From contig NZ_QTKT01000008.1 of assembly GCF_018424605.1 (NCBI RefSeq), forward strand, positions 62,001 through 126,000: a DNA stretch of 64,000 bases. The letters are read 5' to 3'. Below, one piece after another: positions 49,882 through 58,874 of the stretch. Made by a program: the position numbers and the translations under genes. Each line of letters begins with the position of its first letter. Within the stretch, counting starts at the first letter, position 1. The notes below the pieces were generated by a model. It saw only the letters and a program-made list of their open reading frames with translations, ran no database searches and was not told the origin of the DNA. This DNA is from Marinobacter lipolyticus. GTDB lineage: Bacteria; Pseudomonadota; Gammaproteobacteria; Pseudomonadales; Oleiphilaceae.

Positions 49882-51222
49882 TCAAACCGGATTGGCAGCG
49901 CCGGCACTCTTCGATTCCTCACTCTTCAACACGGCCCAGATAAATACGACCATGAACACGAACATGGTAACGCCTATGTTTCGCTCAAGCATACTCTGGG
50001 TGAGGTTGACAACGGCGTGGAGCGTAACGAAGAACGCTCCCCCTAGCGCCAGCGCCCTGACCTCCGGAATGGTGGAGCGTGTCTTCTTCATGAACAAACC
50101 AATTGCGACGGCGAGCAGCAAGATATAGGCCGCAACTCCCACCACCCCGTACCGGGCCATGACCTCTACATACTGATTGTGAAGGTGGCGGAAGTTCCGG
50201 ACGGCAGGATGTATCTGCCCTGAGCCGATAAGGTCGTCGATAACCGCTTCCGTCCCGCTCGGACCAGAGCCGATGAGCGGGTTTTCCTGAAACGCCGTCC
50301 AACCCGCTTTCCACATGTCCAGGCGGAGGCCAACAGACGTGCCGTTTCGACCTTCTTCGTAATAATCGAAGAACTCGCTGACAGCGACTGTTGCTCTTCG
50401 CTCAACGAGATCTACCTGGGCGGCGAAGACAAGCCCAAGACCGATCGACACTGCCATCAGCGCAAGCAACACTTTGCGCTGGATCAAAGGCTGCCAGAAA
50501 GCATACATGCCGATAAGGATAACAACGGGCACGGCGACCCAACCGCTCCGGGTTCCAGAAACCATGGAGGCATAAACGCCTCCGACAAAGCCGCACAGCA
50601 GCAGGGTTACCCAGAAACGTCGATGGGTTCGTTTTGCGGCCCATAGCAGTCCGGAGAACGCCAGCAGCGCAAGGGCCATTGCGCCGTTGCCATAGTGAAT
50701 CGGATTGTCGTAAGCCGCGACACGCCCGACACCTTGAAACTCCCACTGATAGACGCCAAACGCCCCAGCCATGATGGCACCCGCTGCGGACAACAGGAAA
50801 AACCAACTGGCGCTGATGGAGTATTTCATGACAAACAGCATCACCAGAGAAGCTGCAACATAGCGGGTGGATAGGTCGAACTCCGATACATCCTCGCCGT
50901 GGACCAGCAGAATGAGCGCCTGACTGAGGAAAAACAGCCAGAGCACGCCCACCAGCGCCAGAGTTTCCCGATCAACACCGTCCAGCAGCTTTTTCCAGCG
51001 AAAGCTCATGAGCGCCAGCAAAAGCACGAGGGAGGGGCCGAATGCATACGCGTCCGGCACCAGGACATAGAAAAGCAGGTAGGAAGCCAGCGCGAGAAAC
51101 GACAGCCAGGACAATACCCTGTCTCCAACATCCGCCGATGCCACCGTATCCGGATTTGCGATTGAGTTCTGAGTCAAAGGGGTACCGTCTGAGTTAAATA
51201 AAGGTTCGTATCGCATGACCAT
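49882..51222 (-). CDS. O-antigen ligase family protein
   Basis: Polytopic inner-membrane protein of the Wzy/WaaL superfamily, which joins O-antigen or other glycans to lipid A core, or polymerises them. About 11-12 hydrophobic segments are seen between residues 35 and 435. The Wzy_C periplasmic loop has GSGPSGTEAVIDDL and HLHNQYVEVMARYGVVG, the usual HNxYxxxxxxxGxxG pattern. The ATG at 51222 shares its A with the kdkA stop (TGATG). 446 residues. Ligase versus polymerase cannot be told from sequence. Confidence 0.85.
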   Translation of the reverse strand: MVMRYEPLFNSDGTPLTQNSIANPDTVASADVGDRVLSWLSFLALASYLLFYVLVPDAYAFGPSLVLLLALMSFRWKKLLDGVDRETLALVGVLWLFFLSQALILLVHGEDVSEFDLSTRYVAASLVMLFVMKYSISASWFFLLSAAGAIMAGAFGVYQWEFQGVGRVAAYDNPIHYGNGAMALALLAFSGLLWAAKRTHRRFWVTLLLCGFVGGVYASMVSGTRSGWVAVPVVILIGMYAFWQPLIQRKVLLALMAVSIGLGLVFAAQVDLVERRATVAVSEFFDYYEEGRNGTSVGLRLDMWKAGWTAFQENPLIGSGPSGTEAVIDDLIGSGQIHPAVRNFRHLHNQYVEVMARYGVVGVAAYILLLAVAIGLFMKKTRSTIPEVRALALGGAFFVTLHAVVNLTQSMLERNIGVTMFVFMVVFIWAVLKSEESKSAGAANPV

Positions 51223-51929
51223 CACGCATTCCGATCGGTTATCCGGCTCTCGTATCCGGCTATCAGTGCCTGCCAGAGCCGTTCTAACCGGGCGGGCTGC
51301 AACGGGCGGACACGCTTCTCCACCGACCGGCGCAACCGGCTCAGATTGCGTTCTTTCCAGCGCGCACGCCGGTCGGCGTCAGGATGCAACCGACATCGGT
51401 CAAAGTCGATAAGGAATATCCGCTCCCCGGCCACCAGAATGTTGTCGCAGTTAAGGTCGACATGATCCAGCCCGGCGCAATGAAAGCGGGCGATAACCTG
51501 ACCGACCCGGTGCCACAGCGCCTCGCTGCTCACTTCCGGATGCTCCGGCATGGGCAGCGCCCCTTCGATCCTTTCGATGAGGATGGCTGCCTCATAAGAG
51601 AACGCGCCGCGCTTCGCCACCAGCGCGGCGACAGGTCTGGGCACGGGTAATCCCTGGTCATGCAACTCCCGAAGGAGCCGGAACTCCGCGAATGACCGGG
51701 TTCTCTCCTCGCCGGTGAACAGGTACCGGCGCTCGGAAACCCGGGCAACCATACCGCCGCGACGATAGTGCCGGAGAACCAGCTGACCGCTGGGCGAATG
51801 CACGAACCACGCGCTCCCGCGACCTCCGGCGGACACCGGCTCCGCCTTTCCGCCCCAGTACGTCGGCGAAAACCACTGCTCGTTTACGTCTTCGCAACCG
51901 GGTGCGCGGAGCACTGACACCATGACCAT
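51222..51929 (-). CDS. kdkA: Kdo kinase KdkA
   Basis: Phosphorylates Kdo of the LPS inner core, as in organisms with a single phosphorylated Kdo. Diagnostic blocks are AGGRGSAWFVHS, LVLRHYRRGGMVARVSE, FTGEERTRSFAEFRLL and the kinase loop HVDLNCDNILVAG followed by FLIDFDRCRL. Starts at 51929 (MVMVSVLRAP), 51923 and TTG 51962 are all in frame and none has a clear ribosome-binding site. About 235 residues. First gene of the leftward glycan operon; divergent from the heptosyltransferase gene. Confidence 0.9.
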   Translation of the reverse strand: MVMVSVLRAPGCEDVNEQWFSPTYWGGKAEPVSAGGRGSAWFVHSPSGQLVLRHYRRGGMVARVSERRYLFTGEERTRSFAEFRLLRELHDQGLPVPRPVAALVAKRGAFSYEAAILIERIEGALPMPEHPEVSSEALWHRVGQVIARFHCAGLDHVDLNCDNILVAGERIFLIDFDRCRLHPDADRRARWKERNLSRLRRSVEKRVRPLQPARLERLWQALIAGYESRITDRNA

Positions 51930-52060
51930 GGATACCGAAGTTTGCCCTGCCAAGGCTCGCAAGACGTTGGCCGGGGAGTACGTTAGAATGGCGCACAGTT
52001 TACCAACGACACCCCTCCGGCACTACAGCCGCCGGTTAAAGAATCGAAACGGACCGTAAC

Positions 52061-53152
52061 TTGGGCACGCAACCACATACCGCCAGCATCCAATCCATCT
52101 GCATTCTGCGCCTGTCCGCCATCGGCGACGTCACTCACGTCATCCCGGTGGTCCTGAGTCTGCAGCAGCAACTACCCGGCGTCCGGATCACCTGGGTTAT
52201 CGGCAAGATCGAGGCAAAGTTGATTGGCGACCTGCCCGGAGTGGAGTTCATAATCTTCGACAAGAAGGCCGGCCGCCGCGGCTACGCGGAACTTCGCCAG
52301 ACACTGCGCGGGCGGAATTTCGATGCGCTGCTGCATATGCAGGTGGCCTTCCGCGCCAACCTTGCGGCCGCCATGATTCCCGCCAGGCTGAAGGTGGGCT
52401 ACGACAAGGCCCGCAGCAAGGATCTTCACAGCCTGTTCATCAACACCCGCATTGCGCCGGCACCGAAACAGCACGTTCGTGACTGTCTGGCGAGCTTCCT
52501 GGAACCACTGGGGCTGCAGCCTGCCCCCCCGCGCTGGACCATCCCCTTGTCCGAAAGCGACCACGAATTTGCGAGAACGCACCTGGCCGAGGATCGCCGC
52601 AACCTGGTGATCAGCCCCTGTGCCAGCCACACGTTGCGCAACTGGCCGGCCGAACGCTATGCGCGGCTGGCTGACCACGCCATTACGACGCATGGTATGA
52701 GGGTCATTCTGGTCGGCAGCCCGGCACCGTTTGAAGCGGAATACTGCGCGGCCATCGAAAATGCCATGAAAGAGAAAGCCCACAATATTTGCGGCAAGGA
52801 CACCCTGAAACAGCTGACGGCACTGCTCAGCCACGCTGACCTTGCGGTCGCGCCCGACACTGGCCCGGCGCACATCGCCAGCGCCGTGGGTACGGACGTG
52901 CTGGGCATATTTGCGGCCAGCAATCCGCATCGCTCGGGCCCCTACAATTCGCTTGGCTGGTGCGTGAACCGCTACCCGGAAGCACTGGCGAAGTTCACCG
53001 GCAAGTCGGTGGACGAGGCACGCTGGGGTGCCAAGGCGGAATTCGAGGGGGCAATGGAACTGGTGACGGTGGAGGATGCCACTGCGATGCTGGATGAGTG
53101 GGTTGAGGCTCAACGGGTGACTGAAACAACAACGGCGCCGGATCTGGTCTGA
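52061..53152 (+). CDS. Lipopolysaccharide heptosyltransferase (GT9, WaaC-like)
   Basis: Adds L-glycero-D-manno-heptose from ADP-heptose to Kdo in the LPS inner core. The N-terminus has ICILRLSAIGDVTHVIPVVLS, typical of GT9, here cited without its first residue in the shorter block LRLSAIGDVTHV. The C-terminal donor site has VISPCASHTLRNWPAERYA and APDTGPAHIASAVG. A TTG start at 52061 is the only plausible one near the conserved core. It diverges from kdkA, fitting a Hep-Kdo(P) inner core. 363 residues. Its stop lies inside a terminator stem. Confidence 0.87.
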   Translation: MGTQPHTASIQSICILRLSAIGDVTHVIPVVLSLQQQLPGVRITWVIGKIEAKLIGDLPGVEFIIFDKKAGRRGYAELRQTLRGRNFDALLHMQVAFRANLAAAMIPARLKVGYDKARSKDLHSLFINTRIAPAPKQHVRDCLASFLEPLGLQPAPPRWTIPLSESDHEFARTHLAEDRRNLVISPCASHTLRNWPAERYARLADHAITTHGMRVILVGSPAPFEAEYCAAIENAMKEKAHNICGKDTLKQLTALLSHADLAVAPDTGPAHIASAVGTDVLGIFAASNPHRSGPYNSLGWCVNRYPEALAKFTGKSVDEARWGAKAEFEGAMELVTVEDATAMLDEWVEAQRVTETTTAPDLV

Positions 53153-53168
53153 TCCGGCGCCGTTGTTG
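53127..53168. terminator. Terminator overlapping the heptosyltransferase stop
   Basis: Perfect 18-bp inverted repeat (53127-53144 and 53151-53168) with the 6-nt loop TGGTCT. The stem is CAACAACGGCGCCGGATC. The stop codon TGA (53150-53152) bridges loop and right arm, so the last eight sense codons form the left arm and loop. There is no clear T run after it. Confidence 0.75.
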
Positions 53169-53227
53169 CAGGTCAGGTTAGTGCAGCGTCATCCGACCTG
53201 CGCGCCCAGACCTGTGAGCCAGCCCAT

Positions 53228-53635
53228 TTACTTGCGGGCTGTGTAGTCCTGGTAAGACTTCTCTTCCACGAAGCGAGAGCCCAGCGCAAGATTGACGTCT
53301 TTCTTGATGGCGGCGCGCTTGTCGTTGGTGACGTAGACAGCCCGGGCCAGTTCAATGAACTTCGGGCCAAAATCCTGCGCCGCCTCCTGGTCGCGGATGT
53401 CGTCCTCGATCACCCAAAGCTCCTCGTTCACCGCTTTGAGCTGCTTGCGCAGATCAGCAATTTCGGCAGCCTTGTCTTTGACAGCCTCGTCCCAGGTGGC
53501 GCTCAGTTCATCGAGCTCAAGCCGGACGTTCTTCAGCTTGGCTTCATCTTTGATGCGCTCGGATTTGATTTCGAGAATGGTGATCTTGTCCAGCACTTCG
53601 CCAAACGATACCGGTACTTTGATGACGTCTGCCAT
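53228..53635 (-). CDS. DUF6165 family protein
   Basis: Small conserved protein of unknown function found near LPS genes. The 135 residues begin MADVIKVPVSFGEVLDKITI, the family signature, and form a long coiled coil (about 18-90, rich in Lys/Glu heptads). The C-terminal segment contains NDKRAAIKKDVN. No membrane segment or signal. It is separated from ilvE by a hairpin, so it is probably transcribed on its own. Confidence 0.8.
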   Translation of the reverse strand: MADVIKVPVSFGEVLDKITILEIKSERIKDEAKLKNVRLELDELSATWDEAVKDKAAEIADLRKQLKAVNEELWVIEDDIRDQEAAQDFGPKFIELARAVYVTNDKRAAIKKDVNLALGSRFVEEKSYQDYTARK

Positions 53636-53672
53636 TTGCGCGTCCTTCAGAAATAAACGTGTGAAAACAACA

Positions 53673-53705
53673 AAGCCGCCGGGGTGATAGAGTCCGCGGC
53701 GGCTT
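53673..53705. terminator. Hairpin terminator after ilvE
   Basis: AAGCCGCC / GGCGGCTT stem (8 bp) with a 17-nt loop that can itself pair partly; followed on the minus strand by TTTGTTGTTTT. It lies 15 nt past the ilvE stop. Confidence 0.75.
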
Positions 53706-53720
53706 GCGAACGATGCGGGA

Positions 53721-54647
53721 TCAGCCTTTTACGTGAGTCAGCCAGGCACTGTGTTCGGCTGACTTGCCCTTCACGGCATCGAAGTACATCCCCTGCAGCT
53801 TTTCAGTCACCGGGCCACGCTTGCCCTCGCCAATGACGCGGCCGTCCAGCTCACGGATGGGCAGCACCTCGGCAGCGGTGCCGGTGAAGAAGGCTTCATC
53901 GGCAATATACACTTCGTCACGGGTGATGCGGCGCTCTTTCACCGGAATATCCAGCTCGCGGGCGAATTCAAGAATGGTGGCGCGGGTGATACCTTCCAGG
54001 CAGGAAGTCAGCTCAGGCGTGTGCAGTACGCCATCACGCATGATGAAGATGTTCTCACCGGAACCTTCGGCCACGTAACCTTCGTTGTCCAGCAGCAGGG
54101 CTTCCTCACAACCGCTGGCGATGGCTTCGTTCAGGGCCAGCATGGAATTGATGTAGTTGCCGTTGGCCTTCGCCTTGCACATGGTGATGTTGACGTGGTG
54201 ACGGGTGTAAGAAGAGGTACGCACCTTGATGCCCATCTCCTTCGCCTCCGGCGACATGTAGGACGGCCAGCTCCAGGCCGCCACCATCACATGGACCTGC
54301 AGGTTATCGGCGCGCAGACCCATGCCCTCTGAACCCAGAAACACCATCGGGCGCAGGTAGGCTTCGTCGAGGTTGTTTTCCCGAACCGCCGCACACTGGG
54401 CCTCGTTCAGCTGTTCCTTGGTGAACGGCATTTTCATGTTCAGGATATGGGCAGAACGGAACAAACGGTCGGTGTGTTCCTTCAGGCGAAAGATCGCCGG
54501 GCCATTGGCGGTGTTGTACGCACGTACGCCTTCAAAACAACCCAGTCCATAATGCAGGGTGTGGGTCAGCACGTGGGTTTTGGCTTCCCGCCAGGGAACC
54601 ATTTCACCATCCAGCCAGATCAGGCCATCGCGATCAGCCATTGACAT
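53721..54647 (-). CDS. ilvE: Branched-chain amino acid aminotransferase
   Basis: PLP enzyme for the last step of Ile, Leu and Val synthesis. Starts MSMADRDGLIWLDGEMVPWR. LHYGLGCFEGVRAY matches the family; the PLP Lys is in TSSYTRHHVNITMCKAKANG (region about 145-165), with the catalytic Lys before ANGNYINS. EGSGENIFIM and LEGITRATILEFA are further family blocks. The ATG at 54647 has GGAG upstream and gives 308 residues (E. coli 309); the ATG at 54665 is less likely. It precedes the LPS genes as in pseudomonads. Confidence 0.95.
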   Translation of the reverse strand: MSMADRDGLIWLDGEMVPWREAKTHVLTHTLHYGLGCFEGVRAYNTANGPAIFRLKEHTDRLFRSAHILNMKMPFTKEQLNEAQCAAVRENNLDEAYLRPMVFLGSEGMGLRADNLQVHVMVAAWSWPSYMSPEAKEMGIKVRTSSYTRHHVNITMCKAKANGNYINSMLALNEAIASGCEEALLLDNEGYVAEGSGENIFIMRDGVLHTPELTSCLEGITRATILEFARELDIPVKERRITRDEVYIADEAFFTGTAAEVLPIRELDGRVIGEGKRGPVTEKLQGMYFDAVKGKSAEHSAWLTHVKG

Positions 54648-54724
54648 TGTTTCTGCTCCATACAAGCTTTTTCAGGGAACCGGCATTCTAGCAGGAATTT
54701 TTGGCGGAGCGTAAATGTCGCTGG

Positions 54725-57625
54725 CTACGTCAGCATCACCTTCTCCCACATGCTGCGGATGTACGTCCGCTCTTCCGAAAAGGCATCGCCCTCGACCTGG
54801 CTGTTGAGGTTTTGCAAGGCCCGCCGGTGAATGGTGGAACGCAGGGTGATGTAGACTTCCCTCAGCTTTTCCGCATCCGCCACGGCAATCACACCGGCAC
54901 GCCCCAGCTCTTCCAGTTGGCGGATGTTGTCTGACCACTGGGTGAGTTCCGGGTGCTGACAGCTGTTCGCCAGCATCAGGAACTGCACCATGAATTCAAT
55001 GTCGATGATGCCGCCGTGATCGTGCTTGATGTGGAACGTGGCCTGCTGGCCGGACTCCGGCGTTCCCAGGCTGGATCGCATTTTCTCCCGCATGCTGACC
55101 ACCTCCTGGCGCAACGCGTCCCGATCCCGGGTCTGGCATAACAGGTCATGACGCAGGGATTCAAAGGCCGCCAGGGTATCACCGCACCCGGCCACGCCCC
55201 GGGCCCGCGCAAGTGCCTGATGCTCCCAGGTCCAGGCATCGTTGCGCTGGTATTTTTCGAAGGCCTGCAGAGTGCTGACCAGCAGCCCGGAATTGCCCGA
55301 GGGCCGAAGCCGCATATCCACTTCGTAGAGCTGACCAGAGGGTGTCTGGGTGCTGAGAATGTGTACGATGCGCTGACCGAGCCGTGTGTAGAACACCGCA
55401 TTATCGATGGGCTTGTCGCCATCGGTGGCCTGCTCGGGATCGGCGTTGTGGACAAACACCAGATCAAGATCCGAGGTGTAGCCCAGCTCAATGCCCCCGA
55501 GTTTGCCATATCCGATGATGGCGAAGTCGGTGTCGCAGGCAGAGCCGTCAGCCCGCCGCGGGTAGCCATGACGGCTGACCAGATTGGCAAAGGCAACGTC
55601 GACCACATGATCGAGTACCACTTCGGCAATCCAGGTCAGGTAATCGCTCACCTTCATCAACGGCAACGTGCCCTTGAGCTCCGACGCGGCGACCCGCAGG
55701 ATATGGGCCTTCTTGAAGTGCCGCAGCGACTCCATCTGCTCCTCCAGATCCTCGAACGGAATGCGCAGCATCTGCTGACGCAGATCGTCCTGCAGCTCCT
55801 CTTTGGCAGGCGGGTGATACAGGCTTTCCGCATTCAGCAACTCGTCCAGCAGCAAAGGGGTGTCCGCCAGCTGCCTGGCGATCCACGGGCTTTCGCTGCA
55901 CAGTTTGACCAGTTGGGTTCGTGCGCCGGGGTTCTCCAGCAGCAAAACCATGTAGGCGGTTCGCCGGAGGATGGCTTCGACCAGCTGCAACACCCGCCCC
56001 AGCGTCTCGGAAGGGGCATCCACCTGAGTCAGCGCCTGCAGCAGAACCGGCATGAACTGGTTGAGGCGTTTACGGCCCTGGGTCTGCATGACCTGAACCG
56101 TGCGGCTGTCGCGTAGATCGTGCAGCAACGCCAGACTGGATTCAGCCGCCTCGTAACCATGATCCGCCAGCCATTGGCCCGCCGCGGTGTCGTCCATTTC
56201 CGCCAGCCAGAGCTCGTGCCAGCCCTCTTCCAGCGCTGCAGAATCGTGCTCCTCTTCTTCGGTCGCGATGATATCGGAGAAATGCTGGGCCACCCGTTCG
56301 CGGTGGGCGTCCAGTTCCTGCAGACAATCAGCCCAGCTGTCATAGCCCATGATCAGGGCAACGCGCGCCTGGCTCAGTTCGTCTTCGGGCAACAGCTGGG
56401 TCTGCTTGTCTTCCATGCCCTGCAACGCGTGTTCGAGATTGCGCAGAAACACATAGGCCGCCCGCAACTCCTTCACCACCGGTGACGGCAACAACTCCAG
56501 TTCTTCGAGCTCCTTCAATACGTTCAACAGCTCGCGCTGCTGTAACTCCCGGTCCCGGCCACCCCGGATAAGCTGGAACGCCTGCACCACGAACTCAATC
56601 TCGCGAATGCCGCCACTGCCCAGTTTGATGTTGTTTTCCAGGCCTTTGCGGCGGACCTCACGACTGATCATCGCCTTCATGCTGCGCAGCGACTCAAAGG
56701 CGCTGAAATCCACGTACTTGCGGTAAACAAAGGGACGCAGGCTGTCCATCAGCGCGCGCCCGGCTTTTTCATCGCCGGCCACCACGCGTGCTTTAACCAT
56801 AGCGTAGCGTTCCCAGTCCCGCCCCTGATCCTGGTAGTAGGTTTCCAGCGCGGCGAAACTGAGGGCCAGCGCGCCACTCTGCCCGTAGGGCCGCAGTCGC
56901 ATATCCACGCGGAATACGAATCCGTCGGCGGTGATCTGATCCAGCGCCTGAATCAGCCTCTGCCCCAGCCGGATGAAAAACTGCTGGTTATCGAGGGAAC
57001 GGCGACCGCCGCGGGTTTCGCCCTTGCCCGGAAACGCAAAAATAAGATCGATGTCGGACGACACGTTCAACTCGCGGCCGCCCAGCTTGCCCATCCCCAG
57101 AACCACCATCGATTGCGGGCCTTCCTCGCCGGTGACCGGGTCTTTACCCCAGGGCGTGCCCGCCTGCTCGCAGGCATCCCGGTACAGCCAGTCCAGCGCA
57201 CCCTGGATGCAGGTGTCCGCAAAGGCGCTGGTGGCGGCAACGGTCTCGTGCATGTCGGCCCATCGCATCAGGTCACGCCAGATAATGCGGAACTGGCTCT
57301 CGCGACGGAACTGCCGCAACGCTTTGTGCAGGGACGGCTCATCCTCAACCGCCTCCAGATGCTCCTGCCAGCGCTGCCGTAGATACGCATCGGTGGTCGG
57401 CTCGCGCAATGAGAGGGAGGTGACCAGCGCCTCCACCTGATCGGGATGACGCTCAAGGGTCTGTTTGAGGAACACGCTGCGGGCCATGGCGCCGGCCACA
57501 TCGGCTTCGGCGAGGCCTGCCGTGGCCGTCATCCAGGGGTGTGCCTCACCGGAAAACACCGATGCCCAACCGGCCGCCACGTCGTCGGCAAGCATCTTGG
57601 GTAGACCACTCCACGGCTCTGACAT
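54725..57625 (-). CDS. glnE: Bifunctional glutamine synthetase adenylyltransferase/removase GlnE
   Basis: Adds AMP to and removes AMP from glutamine synthetase in response to PII. Two homologous nucleotidyltransferase domains are clear: MGKLGGRELNVSSDIDLIFA in the N-terminal half (removase) and GYGKLGGIELGYTSDLDLVF in the C-terminal half (transferase), each with the DxD pair. The ATG at 57625 (MSEPWSGLPKML) gives 966 residues, near the 946 of E. coli. The in-frame extension to 57892 would overlap the divergent channel gene and is rejected. Confidence 0.95.
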   Translation of the reverse strand: MSEPWSGLPKMLADDVAAGWASVFSGEAHPWMTATAGLAEADVAGAMARSVFLKQTLERHPDQVEALVTSLSLREPTTDAYLRQRWQEHLEAVEDEPSLHKALRQFRRESQFRIIWRDLMRWADMHETVAATSAFADTCIQGALDWLYRDACEQAGTPWGKDPVTGEEGPQSMVVLGMGKLGGRELNVSSDIDLIFAFPGKGETRGGRRSLDNQQFFIRLGQRLIQALDQITADGFVFRVDMRLRPYGQSGALALSFAALETYYQDQGRDWERYAMVKARVVAGDEKAGRALMDSLRPFVYRKYVDFSAFESLRSMKAMISREVRRKGLENNIKLGSGGIREIEFVVQAFQLIRGGRDRELQQRELLNVLKELEELELLPSPVVKELRAAYVFLRNLEHALQGMEDKQTQLLPEDELSQARVALIMGYDSWADCLQELDAHRERVAQHFSDIIATEEEEHDSAALEEGWHELWLAEMDDTAAGQWLADHGYEAAESSLALLHDLRDSRTVQVMQTQGRKRLNQFMPVLLQALTQVDAPSETLGRVLQLVEAILRRTAYMVLLLENPGARTQLVKLCSESPWIARQLADTPLLLDELLNAESLYHPPAKEELQDDLRQQMLRIPFEDLEEQMESLRHFKKAHILRVAASELKGTLPLMKVSDYLTWIAEVVLDHVVDVAFANLVSRHGYPRRADGSACDTDFAIIGYGKLGGIELGYTSDLDLVFVHNADPEQATDGDKPIDNAVFYTRLGQRIVHILSTQTPSGQLYEVDMRLRPSGNSGLLVSTLQAFEKYQRNDAWTWEHQALARARGVAGCGDTLAAFESLRHDLLCQTRDRDALRQEVVSMREKMRSSLGTPESGQQATFHIKHDHGGIIDIEFMVQFLMLANSCQHPELTQWSDNIRQLEELGRAGVIAVADAEKLREVYITLRSTIHRRALQNLNSQVEGDAFSEERTYIRSMWEKVMLT

Positions 57626-57704
57626 AATGCAAACCCCTGTATCTCTGTTATATTTCCCGTACTGTATAACGAACCGCCACCCGACTGAACCGCCCAGGCC
57701 CTGA

Positions 57705-58874
57705 ATGCTGCGAAACCGCCGACCACTCAACCCGGAACACCAGCTTACGCATCTTCCGATGTCCGGCATCATTCGGTCACGAATCAAGCGGCTGTTTGCC
57801 ATACTCGGCGGCCTGCTGGCATTCCAGGCGCTGCTGCTGTGGTGGGTAGAGGATCTTACCCTGTTCGAATCGGTATGGCTGACCATGACCACTCTGGTTA
57901 CGGTGGGCTACGGGGATTTCGCGCCGCAAACCCCGGTCGGGCGGATCAGTACCATTGCCATCATGTTCGTCAGCGCCATTACCCTGATGACACTGATAGT
58001 CAGTGACTTTATTGAATACCGGTTTTACCGCCGGGAACGTATCGTAACCGGACGATGGGTATACAAAATGAAAGACCATATCGTAATCATCAACACCCCC
58101 CAGAACGGCGGTGAACAGTATTTCATGCGGTTTGCCTCTCAGGTACGCGCCGTACCCGGATACGAAACCATTCCCATCATCCTGCTGACCCGACAGTTTC
58201 CCACCGGCCTTCCGCCGGAACTGTCCGATGTGGGCATGCTGCATTTTCACGGCTCCGGCAGCGATCCCGACGCCTTGAAAGCCGTCCATGCCGGCAGCGC
58301 AAAGCATATTGTGGTACTGGCCTCCGACGAATCCGACCCGATCTCCGACAGCCTGACGTTTGATATTGCCCACCGGCTGACCGAAGCCAACCTGGGCCAC
58401 CGCACAACCGCGGAGTGCGTCAGCGACGGGAACCGCAACCGCTTCAAGACCGCCGGCGTGCGGACAATTATCCGCCCCGTACGCACCTACCCTGAGATCA
58501 TGGTTCGCGCGGTGGTGGCACCCGGTTCGGAAAAGGTTCTGGAAGACATGTTCAACTACCAGGACGACCACCCCCATCGCTACGACCTGAAGCTGGATGA
58601 CCTGAACTGGGCCGACATCGTCAGCGCCCTGATCCGCCACGGGATCGGAACGGCACTGGCTTACATCGACAACGATGACGAGGTGGTTTGTCACCCCCCT
58701 ACCGACGAGGAGATCGAGGGCAAGGGGCTGATTGTGCTGGTCAAATCCCACGACACGCCGGCCGTACAGGTAGTCGAGGAAGCCCTTGAGCGCTATCGCG
58801 CCTTCCTCGAGCGGTGGCACGCCTCCCAGGCCGAGGCCGATGCCAGGGCGAATTCCGACAAAGCCTCGAACTAG
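57705..58874 (+). CDS. Potassium channel with RCK/TrkA-N domain
   Basis: Two-helix K+ channel with a cytoplasmic regulatory domain. TM1 is about residues 29-50 (LFAILGGLLAFQALLLWWV), the pore helix and selectivity filter are LTMTTLVTVGYGDFAP and TM2 is about 90-112. The rest holds an RCK/TrkA-N Rossmann-like domain (HIVIINTPQNGGEQY) and a second part to residue 389. The ligand is unknown. It is divergent from glnE and its stop overlaps the CYTH gene tail to tail by 4 nt. Confidence 0.85.
   Translation: MLRNRRPLNPEHQLTHLPMSGIIRSRIKRLFAILGGLLAFQALLLWWVEDLTLFESVWLTMTTLVTVGYGDFAPQTPVGRISTIAIMFVSAITLMTLIVSDFIEYRFYRRERIVTGRWVYKMKDHIVIINTPQNGGEQYFMRFASQVRAVPGYETIPIILLTRQFPTGLPPELSDVGMLHFHGSGSDPDALKAVHAGSAKHIVVLASDESDPISDSLTFDIAHRLTEANLGHRTTAECVSDGNRNRFKTAGVRTIIRPVRTYPEIMVRAVVAPGSEKVLEDMFNYQDDHPHRYDLKLDDLNWADIVSALIRHGIGTALAYIDNDDEVVCHPPTDEEIEGKGLIVLVKSHDTPAVQVVEEALERYRAFLERWHASQAEADARANSDKASN

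Noticed and set aside
57626..57892. N-terminal extension of GlnE to 57892
   Set aside because: Would overlap the divergent channel gene, and GlnE family members start near MSEPWSGLPKML at 57625.
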